Of a stretch of 64,000 nucleotides of DNA, positions 52,042-60,876 are shown one piece after another. Source of the stretch: JAQWQB01 sp047636995 (GTDB lineage: Bacteria > Bacteroidota > Bacteroidia > Flavobacteriales_D > Sanyastnellaceae); contig JBLIGQ010000005.1 in assembly GCA_047636995.1 (NCBI GenBank), positions 54,608 to 118,607 of the forward strand, written 5' to 3'. Each line of letters opens with the position of its first letter. The stretch's first letter is position 1. The position numbers and the translations under genes were made by a program. The notes beneath the pieces were generated by a model. That model searched no databases, was not told the origin of the DNA, and worked only from the letters and a program-made list of their open reading frames with translations.

Positions 52042-52530
52042 ATGCACGAAAAAAGCGCCACTTTCACCTACCAATTGTATTCTGATACAACTGAATTGGG
52101 CCCTGCTTTTGAATCTTTAATTGAGAAGGCATTTGAAGCGCGAGAAAACGCGTATGCTCCGTATAGTGAGTTTAAAGTAGGCGCTTCTGTGCTAATGGAT
52201 GACGGGACCATTGTAGTTGGAAGTAATCAAGAAAATGCAGCTTATCCTTCAGGCTTGTGCGCTGAAAGAGTAGCTTTATTTGCTGCGAAATCAGCTTATC
52301 CAAAGCGAAGTATTCAAGCGATAGCGATTGTCACCAACACAGGTAAGACGCAAAATGAAGCACCCTCTCCATGTGGGTCTTGCAGGCAGGTAATGCTTGA
52401 GTATGAGGCAATTCAAGAGAATGATATAACCGTTCTATTAGCCGGAAGTGAAGAGCACATTGTTCGAATTCATAAAGTGGCTGATTTACTTCCATTCGGA
52501 TTTACACCAAAAGACTTGAAAAAACCTTGA
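52042..52530 (+). CDS. cdd: Cytidine deaminase
   Basis: A 162-residue zinc enzyme of pyrimidine salvage. The motif CAER has zinc-binding Cys73 and the proton-shuttling Glu75. PCGSCRQ supplies Cys111 and Cys114. The fold-typical VGASVLMDDGTIVVGSNQEN precedes it. It is slightly longer at the N-terminus than the 130-residue form, as usual for Flavobacteria. The location after porU-porV and before pdhA is a known flavobacterial neighbourhood. Confidence 0.95.
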   Translation: MHEKSATFTYQLYSDTTELGPAFESLIEKAFEARENAYAPYSEFKVGASVLMDDGTIVVGSNQENAAYPSGLCAERVALFAAKSAYPKRSIQAIAIVTNTGKTQNEAPSPCGSCRQVMLEYEAIQENDITVLLAGSEEHIVRIHKVADLLPFGFTPKDLKKP

Positions 52531-52559
52531 TTTGAACCTTTCGTTCAATCTTCTGTAGC

Positions 52560-52567
52560 TATATTTG
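52560..52567 (+). promoter_or_regulatory. -7 element TATATTTG for pdhA
   Basis: TATATTTG is an exact TAnnTTTG match, 25 bases upstream of the pdhA ATG at 52593. TTTC at 52539-52542 sits near the expected -33 position. Confidence 0.7.
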
Positions 52568-52592
52568 TGGATTATAAACGTTACCTATAGCT

Positions 52593-53660
52593 ATGGCAAC
52601 TTCAACAGCAAATACAAAAAGAAGCACGAGCACTTCGAAAAAAGCAGCTACAAAACCAACAGCAGCTAAGAAAAACGAATACTCGAAAGCGACCTATATA
52701 AAGTGGTACAGAGACATGTACCTCATGCGAAAGTTTGAGGAGAAAACAGGTCAATTGTACATCCAACAAAAATTTGGTGGATTTTGTCACCTATACATAG
52801 GCCAGGAAGCGGTCTTAGCCGGAATGGTTGAGGCTATTCGTCCTACTGACCGCGTAATAACTGCTTACCGTGATCACGCTCATCCAATTGCTTTAGGAAC
52901 AGATCCTAAGTATGTAATGGCTGAGTTGTACGGGAAAGCAACAGGTACTTCAAAAGGAAAAGGTGGATCAATGCACATGTTTGACAAAGAGCGTAATCTT
53001 TTTGGCGGACATGGTATTGTTGGTGCGCAAATTCCACTTGGTGCTGGAATTGCGTTCGCTGACAAGTATAGAAACGAAGATCACGTTACCGTATGTTTTT
53101 TCGGTGATGGGGCGGCCCGCCAAGGATCTTTACACGAGACATTTAACATGGCCATGATCTGGAAGCTTCCAGTGATTTTTATCGTTGAAAATAACCAATA
53201 CGCAATGGGTACTTCAGTAGCACGTACCACTAACGTTACAGACCTTTCAATGTTGGGTGCGAGTTATGAAATGCCTTCTTCAACAGTTGACGGGATGAGT
53301 CCTGAAGCTGTAGCTGACGCCATCTCCATCGCTGCTGAAAGAGGAAGAAAAGGTGATGGACCAACGCTTCTGAACATTGAGACCTACAGATTCAAGGGGC
53401 ACTCAATGTCAGATCCTCAAAAATACCGTTCGAAAGATGAAGTGAAAGGTTTCCATGATAGGGATCCTATTCTTTACGTTCTGGACGTAATCAAAAATAA
53501 GAAGTGGCTCTCTGAAGCTGAAATCAAGGATATTCAAGCAGAAGTAAAAGCGGTGGTTGAAGCAAGTGTGAAATTTGCCGAAGAATCTCCGTATCCAGCT
53601 GCAGATGAGTTGTACAAAGATGTGTATGCTCAAGAAGATTATCCATTCGTAAGAGACTAA
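52593..53660 (+). CDS. pdhA: Pyruvate dehydrogenase E1 component, alpha subunit
   Basis: A 355-residue thiamine-diphosphate enzyme subunit. The TPP-binding stretch runs from FFGDGAARQGSLHETFN to IVENNQYAMG, with the GDG...NN motif. TYRFKGHSMSDPQKYRSK is the conserved phosphorylation-loop region. The first 27 residues are a Thr/Ser/Lys/Ala-rich extension (MATSTANTKRSTSTSKKAA) absent from most E1 alpha proteins and probably disordered. The E2 gene follows after 20 bases. The E1 beta gene is not in the window and must lie elsewhere. Confidence 0.95.
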   Translation: MATSTANTKRSTSTSKKAATKPTAAKKNEYSKATYIKWYRDMYLMRKFEEKTGQLYIQQKFGGFCHLYIGQEAVLAGMVEAIRPTDRVITAYRDHAHPIALGTDPKYVMAELYGKATGTSKGKGGSMHMFDKERNLFGGHGIVGAQIPLGAGIAFADKYRNEDHVTVCFFGDGAARQGSLHETFNMAMIWKLPVIFIVENNQYAMGTSVARTTNVTDLSMLGASYEMPSSTVDGMSPEAVADAISIAAERGRKGDGPTLLNIETYRFKGHSMSDPQKYRSKDEVKGFHDRDPILYVLDVIKNKKWLSEAEIKDIQAEVKAVVEASVKFAEESPYPAADELYKDVYAQEDYPFVRD

Positions 53661-53680
53661 TAACAGCGAAAGATTAAGAT

Positions 53681-54925
53681 ATGGCTGAGATTGTAAACAT
53701 GCCCAAGCTAAGTGATACCATGACAGAAGGAGTTGTGGCTGAATGGCATAAGAAAGTTGGAGATGAGGTAGAGTCAGGAGAGCTGCTCGCTGAAATCGAA
53801 ACTGATAAAGCAACCATGGAGTTTGAATCTTTTCAAGATGGAGTGCTTTTGTACATCGGTGTTGAAAAAGGTCAGACAGCTCCTGTAGACTCTATCCTTG
53901 CCATACTTGGCGAAAAAGGAGAAGACATTACTGAGCTGTTAAAGGCAGAATCTACTCCTAAACCAGTAGAAGAACAAAGTGCGCCAGAACCTGCGCCGAA
54001 AGCCGAACCCGCTCCCGTTGCTGCAACACCTGCTCCCGCTATTGCCTCTGCCCCGGCTTCAGTGCCAGCAGTACCCTCAAATGGAAGATTAAAAGCTTCA
54101 CCACTTGCAAGAAAATTAGCAGAGGATAAAGGAATAGACATAGGCGCTGTGCCAGGTTCTGGTGAAGGTGGAAGAATTGTTAAAAGAGACATTGAGAATT
54201 ATACGCCTGCTGCTCATGGGGTTGCATCTGTTGCCCCTGGAACTGAAAGCTTCCACGATGTAACGGTCTCTCAAATGCGCAAAACCATCGCGCGTAGATT
54301 GGCAGAAAGTAAATTTACTGCACCGCACTTCTATTTGACCATTTCAATTGATATGGACAATGCAATTGCTGCCCGAAAGGCAATAAATGCACAAGAAGGT
54401 GTAAGGGTTTCTTTCAATGACCTCGTTGTGAAAGCTGCGGCTGTAGCCTTGAAAAAGCACCCATCAGTAAATTCTGCTTGGATGGGAGATTACATCCGTG
54501 TGAATGAACATGTGCACATTGGTGTTGCCGTGGCTGTTGAAGATGGATTATTAGTGCCTGTTGTGCGTTTTGCTGATAGCAAACCATTGACAGTCATTAA
54601 TGCCGAAGTAAAAGATTTCGCAGAAAAAGCGAGAGCAAAGAAACTACAACCGCAGGATTGGGAAGGGAATACATTCACCATTTCCAATCTGGGTATGTTC
54701 GGGATTGACGAATTTACTGCAATCATTAATTCTCCTGATAGCTGTATCATGGCTGTTGGCGGAATTGCACAGGTTCCAGTTGTTAAAGACGGACAGGTTG
54801 TACCAGGAAATGTGATGAAAGTTACCTTGAGCTGTGACCACAGAACAGTTGACGGAGCCTCTGGAGCTGCATTCTTGCAGACGTTCAAGCAATTGTTGGA
54901 AAACCCTGTTATGATGATCGCCTAA
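53681..54925 (+). CDS. pdhC: Pyruvate dehydrogenase E2, dihydrolipoamide acetyltransferase
   Basis: A 414-residue protein. It has one lipoyl domain (1-80) with lipoyl-Lys43 in EIETDKATMEFE, then an Ala/Pro-rich linker (about 95-132). The peripheral-subunit-binding domain (about 137-172, ASPLARKLAEDKGIDIGAVP) is followed by the catalytic core, with His387 and Asp391 in SCDHRTVDGASG. It transfers acetyl groups to CoA. It is encoded directly after pdhA and followed by a clear terminator. Confidence 0.96.
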   Translation: MAEIVNMPKLSDTMTEGVVAEWHKKVGDEVESGELLAEIETDKATMEFESFQDGVLLYIGVEKGQTAPVDSILAILGEKGEDITELLKAESTPKPVEEQSAPEPAPKAEPAPVAATPAPAIASAPASVPAVPSNGRLKASPLARKLAEDKGIDIGAVPGSGEGGRIVKRDIENYTPAAHGVASVAPGTESFHDVTVSQMRKTIARRLAESKFTAPHFYLTISIDMDNAIAARKAINAQEGVRVSFNDLVVKAAAVALKKHPSVNSAWMGDYIRVNEHVHIGVAVAVEDGLLVPVVRFADSKPLTVINAEVKDFAEKARAKKLQPQDWEGNTFTISNLGMFGIDEFTAIINSPDSCIMAVGGIAQVPVVKDGQVVPGNVMKVTLSCDHRTVDGASGAAFLQTFKQLLENPVMMIA

Positions 54926-54952
54926 ATAAGGTTCTTTATAATTAGAAGACTA

Positions 54953-54987
54953 AAAGCGGAGGAATTCTATTTCTCCGCTTTATTTTT
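54953..54987 (+). terminator. Intrinsic terminator after the pdh genes
   Basis: AAAGCGGAG (54953-54961) and CTCCGCTTT (54973-54981) pair perfectly around an 11-base loop, followed by ATTTTTG. It ends the pdhA-pdhC transcript 28 bases after the E2 stop. Confidence 0.88.
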
Positions 54988-54988
54988 G
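54981..54988 (+). promoter_or_regulatory. -7-like TATTTTTG overlapping the terminator, before recG
   Basis: TATTTTTG matches TAnnTTTG but is also the T-tract of the pdh terminator. It ends 5 bases before the recG ATG. If used as a promoter, the recG mRNA would be nearly leaderless. Confidence 0.4.
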
Positions 54989-54993
54989 TCCAA

Positions 54994-57090
54994 ATGGCAG
55001 TACTTAACACCGAAATAGAATTCCTAAAAGGTGTGGGACCAGCGCGCGCTGCTACCCTTAAATCTGAATTGGGTATTAAGACGTGCGGTGACCTCTTGCT
55101 TCACTTGCCCTTCCGGTACGTTGATCGGTCCAAGTTCTATAACGTACGGGACATTGTTTCTGACGCGGCTTTTGTTCAATTGAAAGGAGAGCTAACGCGA
55201 ATTACAGAAACCCAAGGCAAAGGAAAGCGGATTTCAGTCACTTTGCAAGATGAGACGGGTAGCATAGAACTGGTATGGTTCAGAGGGATTCAGTTCATCA
55301 AAAACCACCTTCACTATAACAAGACCTATGTGATTTATGGGAAACCAAGCAGATTCAAAGGGAAGTGGAACATTGCTCACCCTGAGCTTGAATTGTATGT
55401 GCCCGGAAAAGAAAATGCAGCGCATCCTTTCAGGCCGGTCTATCCTTCAACAGAAAAACTAGGGGTTAAGGGGTTGGGCAGCAGCGGTATTGCTAGGCTA
55501 ATTGAAACCGTTCTTCCGCTTTTGCACCATGAAATAAAGGAAACGCTTCCTGCTGATTTATTAGCGAAGATGAACTTCCCTGAAAAGGAGACCGCCATCA
55601 AACAAATACACCGTCCATCTGATTTTGCGCTCCTTGATTTAGCAAAAAAGCGCATCAAATTTGAGGAGTTGTTCTTTCTCCAGTTGCTTCTATTGGCAAA
55701 GAAACACGCGAACACCTATGCATTGCGTGGTGTGCGTTTTGAAGCTGTAGGTGCTAATTTCATGACGTTCTATGAAAAGCATTTGCCCTTCGAACTAACC
55801 AATGCTCAGAAGCGTGTAGTTAAAGAAATTAGATCAGATACGAATACAGGCAGGCACATGAACAGGCTGCTCCAAGGAGATGTAGGGTCTGGCAAAACCA
55901 TTGTCTCATTGTTATGCGCGCTGCTAGCAATTGATAATGGCTTCCAAGTAGCTTTGATGGCGCCCACTGAAATCTTGGCAAATCAACATTTCGAATCATT
56001 TCAAGCTCAGCTCGAAGCCTTGGGTGTTCGAGTTGAGTTATTGACGGGAAGCGTGAAAATAGCCAAGAGAAGAGAGATCCATGAAGGATTAGAAAATGGA
56101 GATGTGAAAATTCTCGTGGGAACGCATGCCTTAATTGAACCCAAAGTAAAGTTCAAAAATCTAGGCTTATCTATCATTGATGAGCAGCACCGCTTCGGCG
56201 TAGCCCAACGTTCAAAACTATGGGCGAAAGCAGCAATTCCTCCTCATGTACTGGTGATGACTGCAACGCCAATCCCGCGGACGCTCGCAATGACCGTTTA
56301 TGGTGACCTTGATATTTCTGTGATTGATGAACTTCCACCGGGAAGAAAGGAAATAAAAACCATTCACCGTACTGATAGCGGAAGGGTTCAGATCAATCAT
56401 TTTATTCAACAAGAGATTGAAAAAGGAAGACAGATTTACATTGTGTATCCGTTGATTGAGGAGTCTAAGGCAATGGACTATAAAGACCTGATGGACGGGT
56501 ACGAGAGTATTTCCCGCAGATTTCCTCCGCCAGAATACAAGCTGAGCATTGTGCATGGGAGAATGCGTCCTGAAGACAAAGACTACGAAATGCGCATGTT
56601 TGTCAAGGGGAGCACTCAAATTCTTGTAGCAACAACAGTGATTGAGGTGGGGGTAAATGTTCCAAATGCCTCCGTGATGGTGATTGAGAGCACTGAGCGT
56701 TTCGGCCTTTCTCAGCTCCACCAGCTTCGCGGAAGAGTTGGACGTGGCGCTGAACAGAGCTATTGTGTTTTGATGTCAGGCGAGAAGCTAAGTCAACAAG
56801 CAAAGAAGCGCATCCATACGATGTGCTCAACAAATGACGGATTTGAAATAGCAGAAGTAGACCTCCAGCTGAGAGGTGCTGGAGATTTGATGGGTACGCA
56901 GCAAAGTGGAGAAATCAATCTTGACTTTGCAGATTTAAGCACAGATAGAGAATTGCTGGTCACGGCAAGGCATCTTGCGCTTGAAATTGTAGAAGAAGAC
57001 CCTATGCTAGAGCAAGAAAAGAATGCGCTGTTGCTGAAAGGGTTGAATGATTTGAAGCGCAAACGCCCTGATTGGAGTAGAATAAGTTAA
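54994..57090 (+). CDS. recG: ATP-dependent DNA helicase RecG
   Basis: A 698-residue branched-DNA helicase acting on stalled forks and Holliday junctions. The N-terminal wedge/OB domain (about 50-160) is followed by superfamily 2 motor domains: Walker A LLQGDVGSGKTIVSL near 292-306, Walker B SIIDEQHRFGV, TATPIPRTLAMT, and in the second domain TTVIEVGVNVPNA and QLRGRVGRG. The length is normal. The TAA stop at 57088-57090 abuts the stop of the convergent unknown gene. Confidence 0.97.
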   Translation: MAVLNTEIEFLKGVGPARAATLKSELGIKTCGDLLLHLPFRYVDRSKFYNVRDIVSDAAFVQLKGELTRITETQGKGKRISVTLQDETGSIELVWFRGIQFIKNHLHYNKTYVIYGKPSRFKGKWNIAHPELELYVPGKENAAHPFRPVYPSTEKLGVKGLGSSGIARLIETVLPLLHHEIKETLPADLLAKMNFPEKETAIKQIHRPSDFALLDLAKKRIKFEELFFLQLLLLAKKHANTYALRGVRFEAVGANFMTFYEKHLPFELTNAQKRVVKEIRSDTNTGRHMNRLLQGDVGSGKTIVSLLCALLAIDNGFQVALMAPTEILANQHFESFQAQLEALGVRVELLTGSVKIAKRREIHEGLENGDVKILVGTHALIEPKVKFKNLGLSIIDEQHRFGVAQRSKLWAKAAIPPHVLVMTATPIPRTLAMTVYGDLDISVIDELPPGRKEIKTIHRTDSGRVQINHFIQQEIEKGRQIYIVYPLIEESKAMDYKDLMDGYESISRRFPPPEYKLSIVHGRMRPEDKDYEMRMFVKGSTQILVATTVIEVGVNVPNASVMVIESTERFGLSQLHQLRGRVGRGAEQSYCVLMSGEKLSQQAKKRIHTMCSTNDGFEIAEVDLQLRGAGDLMGTQQSGEINLDFADLSTDRELLVTARHLALEIVEEDPMLEQEKNALLLKGLNDLKRKRPDWSRIS

Positions 57091-59583
57091 TCAAAGCTGG
57101 TAACACAGTACAAGCGATTTGCCGTCTGTTGTTATGAGTTCCATTTTCCCGTCTTGATCCAAATCTCTGATTACAAAAGGGCTCGCTCCATAGAGTGGAA
57201 AGCCCTCAGCTGTGCTTCCGTCAGGCTCAATTAAAAATATTTGTGTTTGTTCGGGTATTACAACACCTGTCTTCATGCCAGAACTGAAAGAATATGCCCG
57301 CAATTCAGGAAGAGGTTCGTTTTCAAATTCACGACTGAAAATTTTTGAATGATCAGAACGGTAAGCTGAAATTCCTGTTTTGCTAGAGAGCACTAAATCA
57401 TTCAACCTGTCTCGGTCTAAATCAGTCAATAGAATGCCCAAGGCTTGAGCGAGTTCAGTTGTTTCAGGCGTAATGCCATTTCCAAACCTTGCTTCAAGTA
57501 CCACGTTCATGCTGTCAATCATGGTGATGCTGCTCGTTTCAATTTCGCCCGTCATTTGAAAAGCAAAGTCTTTACTTCCTTCAGGAATGGTTAAGCTTGA
57601 TTTGAAACGGTCTGTTCCATTTCGTTTTAGGAGGCGAATGCTTCCATCTGTCATTGCAACGAATAAGTAATCTCTGTTGCCGGCCTTGATGTGGGCGCAG
57701 TGTTGGGCAGTCTTGCCAACGCTACTGTATTGCCATCCGGAAGTTTTCTGTCCTTCATCATGGTAGTTCAATAACCGGCCGTCCTCCGTTCCGAATAAGA
57801 AGCGGTAATTCCTGTTGTTGTCGTAATCAGCAATGAAAAGCGGACAGGTAATCTTAGATGTTGGTTCAATTGGGAAGCCTTCTGCGTTTCTTCCTTTCAA
57901 ATCTAAGCAGTAGACTCCATTTGGTGTAGAAAACGCTACTTGATACTTGCCATTTCGGTACAAGTCAATTGACTGAATTTCGCTGTTAATGATACTTGTG
58001 AGTTGGTAAGTCCACATTTTCTTTCCACGTGCATCAATGGCGTGGAGTGCATTCGCTTTGTCTTGGATTACGATGTAATACTCACCGTTTCCGTGGTTTT
58101 TTACAGACTGAATGGTTTCAGTTCTAAGCGGGGGTAAAGCGCTTTCCCATTCCATGAAAATAGAAGCAGCCTCCCTTGTGTCTGTACCCAAATCATAACG
58201 CGTTACGAATCGGCCGTCAGTCATGCTCATTCCGCTATAGACTGAATGGATGGGTGTGCCTTCTTCTACATCGAAGGCAGGAAGATTTAAGCCTTTCGCC
58301 GCACTTGAACTTGAAACGCCATATTGAATGAAGTTTTCGTGTCTATTCAGTGCTTGAGCAATGGGATGTGATGAATCAATGGCTTGTCCAATAGCCAACG
58401 TAGAAGCCAGGTGAACCAAATTCTCTCTAGAACGGGCGAAAATAACAGCCTCTGGTCTAATCCAAGCAGCTGAATACCGATCGTTTCCGAGCAGGGAAAA
58501 GATATGGTTCATCAGTGTGTCTTGTTTAGACCATTCTGCTATGCGACCATCTAACAGTGGTTCGAGTTCTTGATGAGAAATTGAGCGGAAGGTGTTTAGT
58601 GCGATGGTTTGGTCTACAGAACCAAAGAGCAAATAATTCCCTCCATTTTCTTCTTCGAAATGCAAAGCACCGTTGCTCCACCAAGGTTCAAACAAATCTT
58701 GCATACTTTGTCCTGCTTGACTTTCATAGGTCGCCAGTGCTCCATTAAATACAGCAAGATCACTTTGATTCATTCGCCTCATCTGCAATTCCAATAGGGA
58801 ATAGCCGCTTTTCGTGCCGATGCCTTGAAGTTTTGTTAAGTCCCCAGGAAGGTGTTCAATCCATGCTGAAGGCATCGCATCGAGTTGAATTGCGGCTTCA
58901 TTTAGTGAAACCAATTCTTCTAAGTTCAATTGCTGATTGCCGAGGTGAATGTCGCGAATAATTTGTGTGGGCAGTTTACCTACAATTGGTAACTCAATGG
59001 AGTGCTCTAAAATCAGCTGGTTGAAATCTGCCTTTCCAAATTGGTTGATGGCGGTCGTGTGCGCAATTGTTTGGGGCGAAGGCTTCGTGAAACGCGGTTT
59101 AGAGGGCGCGTGAAAAGCAAAGGCGCAGAGGTCGTTTCCAACAATTAACTGGAGTTCTTTGTCGCCTGAGATCACAAGGCTTCCACTCGAAATTGGTTGG
59201 GCCTTCAGAACTGATACCAGCCAAGACTCTTGTTCTTGGAGATTCCAGTTGGCAGGCATTCCGAAATAGCCGGTTAGGCTGTCATTCGCAGAGACAAAGT
59301 AAATTGGTTGTTTGTTAAACCAATCAGCTTGGCCATTGTGTTGGTGCACCAGAATTGACACAAGCTCTACTGACGGATGAAGGTTAGCATAAGCCTTTTG
59401 ATTTTCGATTTTGGCCGCGAGCGTTAAGGGCTCTTGGATCAATAGCAATTCATCAAACTGCTCTGGAATACAGAGTGAGGCGTTTTCAACACGCGTTACT
59501 TCTGGACCAGAAAGCTGGTAGAAATAAAACATTCCACCTGCAAAAATGAGGGCAAATACGAAAAAGAAAATACTCCGAATCAT
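57091..59583 (-). CDS. Large membrane-anchored protein of unknown function, beta-propeller-like C-terminal half
   Basis: An 830-residue protein I do not recognise. One N-terminal membrane segment (about 3-24, SIFFFVFALIFAGGMFYFY) is followed by a long extracytoplasmic part. The first half (about 130-480) has DUF3352-like features: LPGDLTKLQGIGTKSGYSLL and segments about a fraction of residues of mixed alpha/beta character. The second half (about 500-830) repeats strand units with Asp-rich turns (LFIADYDNNRNYRFLFGTED, ILLTDLDRDRLNDLVLSSKT, VIRDLDQDGKMELITTDGKS). These suggest a beta-propeller of PQQ/FG-GAP type. It directly abuts recG, stop to stop, on the opposite strand. Confidence 0.6.
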   Translation of the reverse strand: MIRSIFFFVFALIFAGGMFYFYQLSGPEVTRVENASLCIPEQFDELLLIQEPLTLAAKIENQKAYANLHPSVELVSILVHQHNGQADWFNKQPIYFVSANDSLTGYFGMPANWNLQEQESWLVSVLKAQPISSGSLVISGDKELQLIVGNDLCAFAFHAPSKPRFTKPSPQTIAHTTAINQFGKADFNQLILEHSIELPIVGKLPTQIIRDIHLGNQQLNLEELVSLNEAAIQLDAMPSAWIEHLPGDLTKLQGIGTKSGYSLLELQMRRMNQSDLAVFNGALATYESQAGQSMQDLFEPWWSNGALHFEEENGGNYLLFGSVDQTIALNTFRSISHQELEPLLDGRIAEWSKQDTLMNHIFSLLGNDRYSAAWIRPEAVIFARSRENLVHLASTLAIGQAIDSSHPIAQALNRHENFIQYGVSSSSAAKGLNLPAFDVEEGTPIHSVYSGMSMTDGRFVTRYDLGTDTREAASIFMEWESALPPLRTETIQSVKNHGNGEYYIVIQDKANALHAIDARGKKMWTYQLTSIINSEIQSIDLYRNGKYQVAFSTPNGVYCLDLKGRNAEGFPIEPTSKITCPLFIADYDNNRNYRFLFGTEDGRLLNYHDEGQKTSGWQYSSVGKTAQHCAHIKAGNRDYLFVAMTDGSIRLLKRNGTDRFKSSLTIPEGSKDFAFQMTGEIETSSITMIDSMNVVLEARFGNGITPETTELAQALGILLTDLDRDRLNDLVLSSKTGISAYRSDHSKIFSREFENEPLPELRAYSFSSGMKTGVVIPEQTQIFLIEPDGSTAEGFPLYGASPFVIRDLDQDGKMELITTDGKSLVLCYQL

Positions 59584-59657
59584 CAGTGCAAATTACACCG
59601 ACGTTCGGGCTGATTTTTCATTCTGAGAAAAGGAAGTAAACAGTTACTTGTGAATGA

Positions 59658-60800
59658 TTATTCAGTAAGAACTGAACGGGAGATCACAATCTTCTGTACC
59701 TCGCTTGTTCCTTCGTAAATCTGAGTGATTTTCGCATCACGCATAAGGCGCTCTACGTGGTATTCTTTCACAAATCCATATCCGCCGTGGATTTGAACAG
59801 CCTCAACAGTATGCTTCATTGCCGCTGTAGAAGCGAACAGTTTCGCAATAGAGCTTGCACGGTCATAGTCTTTATGCTGATCTTTCAACCAAGCAGCTTT
59901 CAGGCAAAGAAGTCTTGATGCTTCAATATCTGTAGCCATATCGGCCAATTTGAATGCAATGGCTTGGTGCTTAGAGATTTCTTTTCCAAACGCCTTTCTT
60001 TCCTGAGAATAAGCAAGTGCGAGTTCATATGCACCAGAAGCGATGCCCAAGGCTTGAGAAGCAATGCCAATCCGTCCGCCAGAAAGCGTTTTCATCGCAA
60101 ATTTAAATCCGAATCCATCTTCACCAATGCGGTTTTCCTTCGGTACTTTTACATCTTGGAACATCAAAGTGTGTGTATCACTTCCACGAATTCCAAGTTT
60201 GTTTTCTTTCGCCCCAATGATGAAGCCCTCCATTCCGCGTTCAATGATCAACGCGTTGATTCCTCGGTGGCCTTTTTCAACGTCTGTTTGAGCAATCACA
60301 ACATAGGTTGACGCTGAAGACCCGTTGGTAATCCAGTTTTTTGTTCCATTCAACAAATAGTGGTCACCCATGTCGATGGCCGTTGTGCGCTGGCTTGTAG
60401 CATCAGAACCTGCTTCGGGTTCGCTCAAACAAAATGCACCAATCTTTTCACCTTTTGCAAGTGGAGTAAGGAATTTTTGCTTTTGTTCTTCTGAACCGAA
60501 CGTCTCAATTCCCCAACATACCAAAGAGTTATTTACAGACATGCAAACAGAAGCAGAAGCATCTATTTTCGAGATTTCTTCCATAGCGAGCACGTAGGAA
60601 ACAGTGTCCATTCCTGAACCTCCATACTTCGGGTCAACCATCATTCCCATGAATCCTAGTTCTCCTAATTGACGAATTTCGTCTACAGGAAAACGTTGTT
60701 CCTCATCACGATCAATAACACCAGGCTTCAATACATTTTGGGCAAAGTCACGAGCGGCATCGCGCACTGCAATTTGCTCTTCGGTCAATTCGAAATACAT
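59658..60800 (-). CDS. Acyl-CoA dehydrogenase (short/medium-chain type)
   Basis: A 380-residue FAD enzyme that introduces the first double bond in fatty-acid or branched-chain acyl-CoA degradation. Signature stretches are CLSEPEAGSDATSQRT (FAD/substrate), KNWITNGSSASTYVV, ALGIASGAYELALAYSQERK, and the C-terminal HGGYGFVKEYHVERLMRDAK with catalytic Glu in IYEGTSEVQKIVISR. The exact chain-length specificity is not certain. It is divergent from anmK, with starts 70 bases apart. Confidence 0.93.
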   Translation of the reverse strand: MYFELTEEQIAVRDAARDFAQNVLKPGVIDRDEEQRFPVDEIRQLGELGFMGMMVDPKYGGSGMDTVSYVLAMEEISKIDASASVCMSVNNSLVCWGIETFGSEEQKQKFLTPLAKGEKIGAFCLSEPEAGSDATSQRTTAIDMGDHYLLNGTKNWITNGSSASTYVVIAQTDVEKGHRGINALIIERGMEGFIIGAKENKLGIRGSDTHTLMFQDVKVPKENRIGEDGFGFKFAMKTLSGGRIGIASQALGIASGAYELALAYSQERKAFGKEISKHQAIAFKLADMATDIEASRLLCLKAAWLKDQHKDYDRASSIAKLFASTAAMKHTVEAVQIHGGYGFVKEYHVERLMRDAKITQIYEGTSEVQKIVISRSVLTE

Positions 60801-60845
60801 GAGAAATGTTTAAATGGTTTAGCCTTGCTACTTGCACAGGTCCCG

Positions 60846-60876
60846 CAAATTTAGTCCATTCGTAATCAAATGCCAA
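60846..60876 (-). promoter_or_regulatory. Promoter for the acyl-CoA dehydrogenase gene
   Basis: On the minus strand TAAATTTG (60853-60846) is an exact -7 match, 45 bases upstream of the ATG. A TTG (60876-60874) lies 20 bases upstream of it. Confidence 0.6.

Noticed and set aside
59964..60311. 115-codon plus-strand frame antisense to acyl-CoA dehydrogenase
   Set aside because: Shadow of a strongly conserved enzyme gene, with no recognisable protein features.
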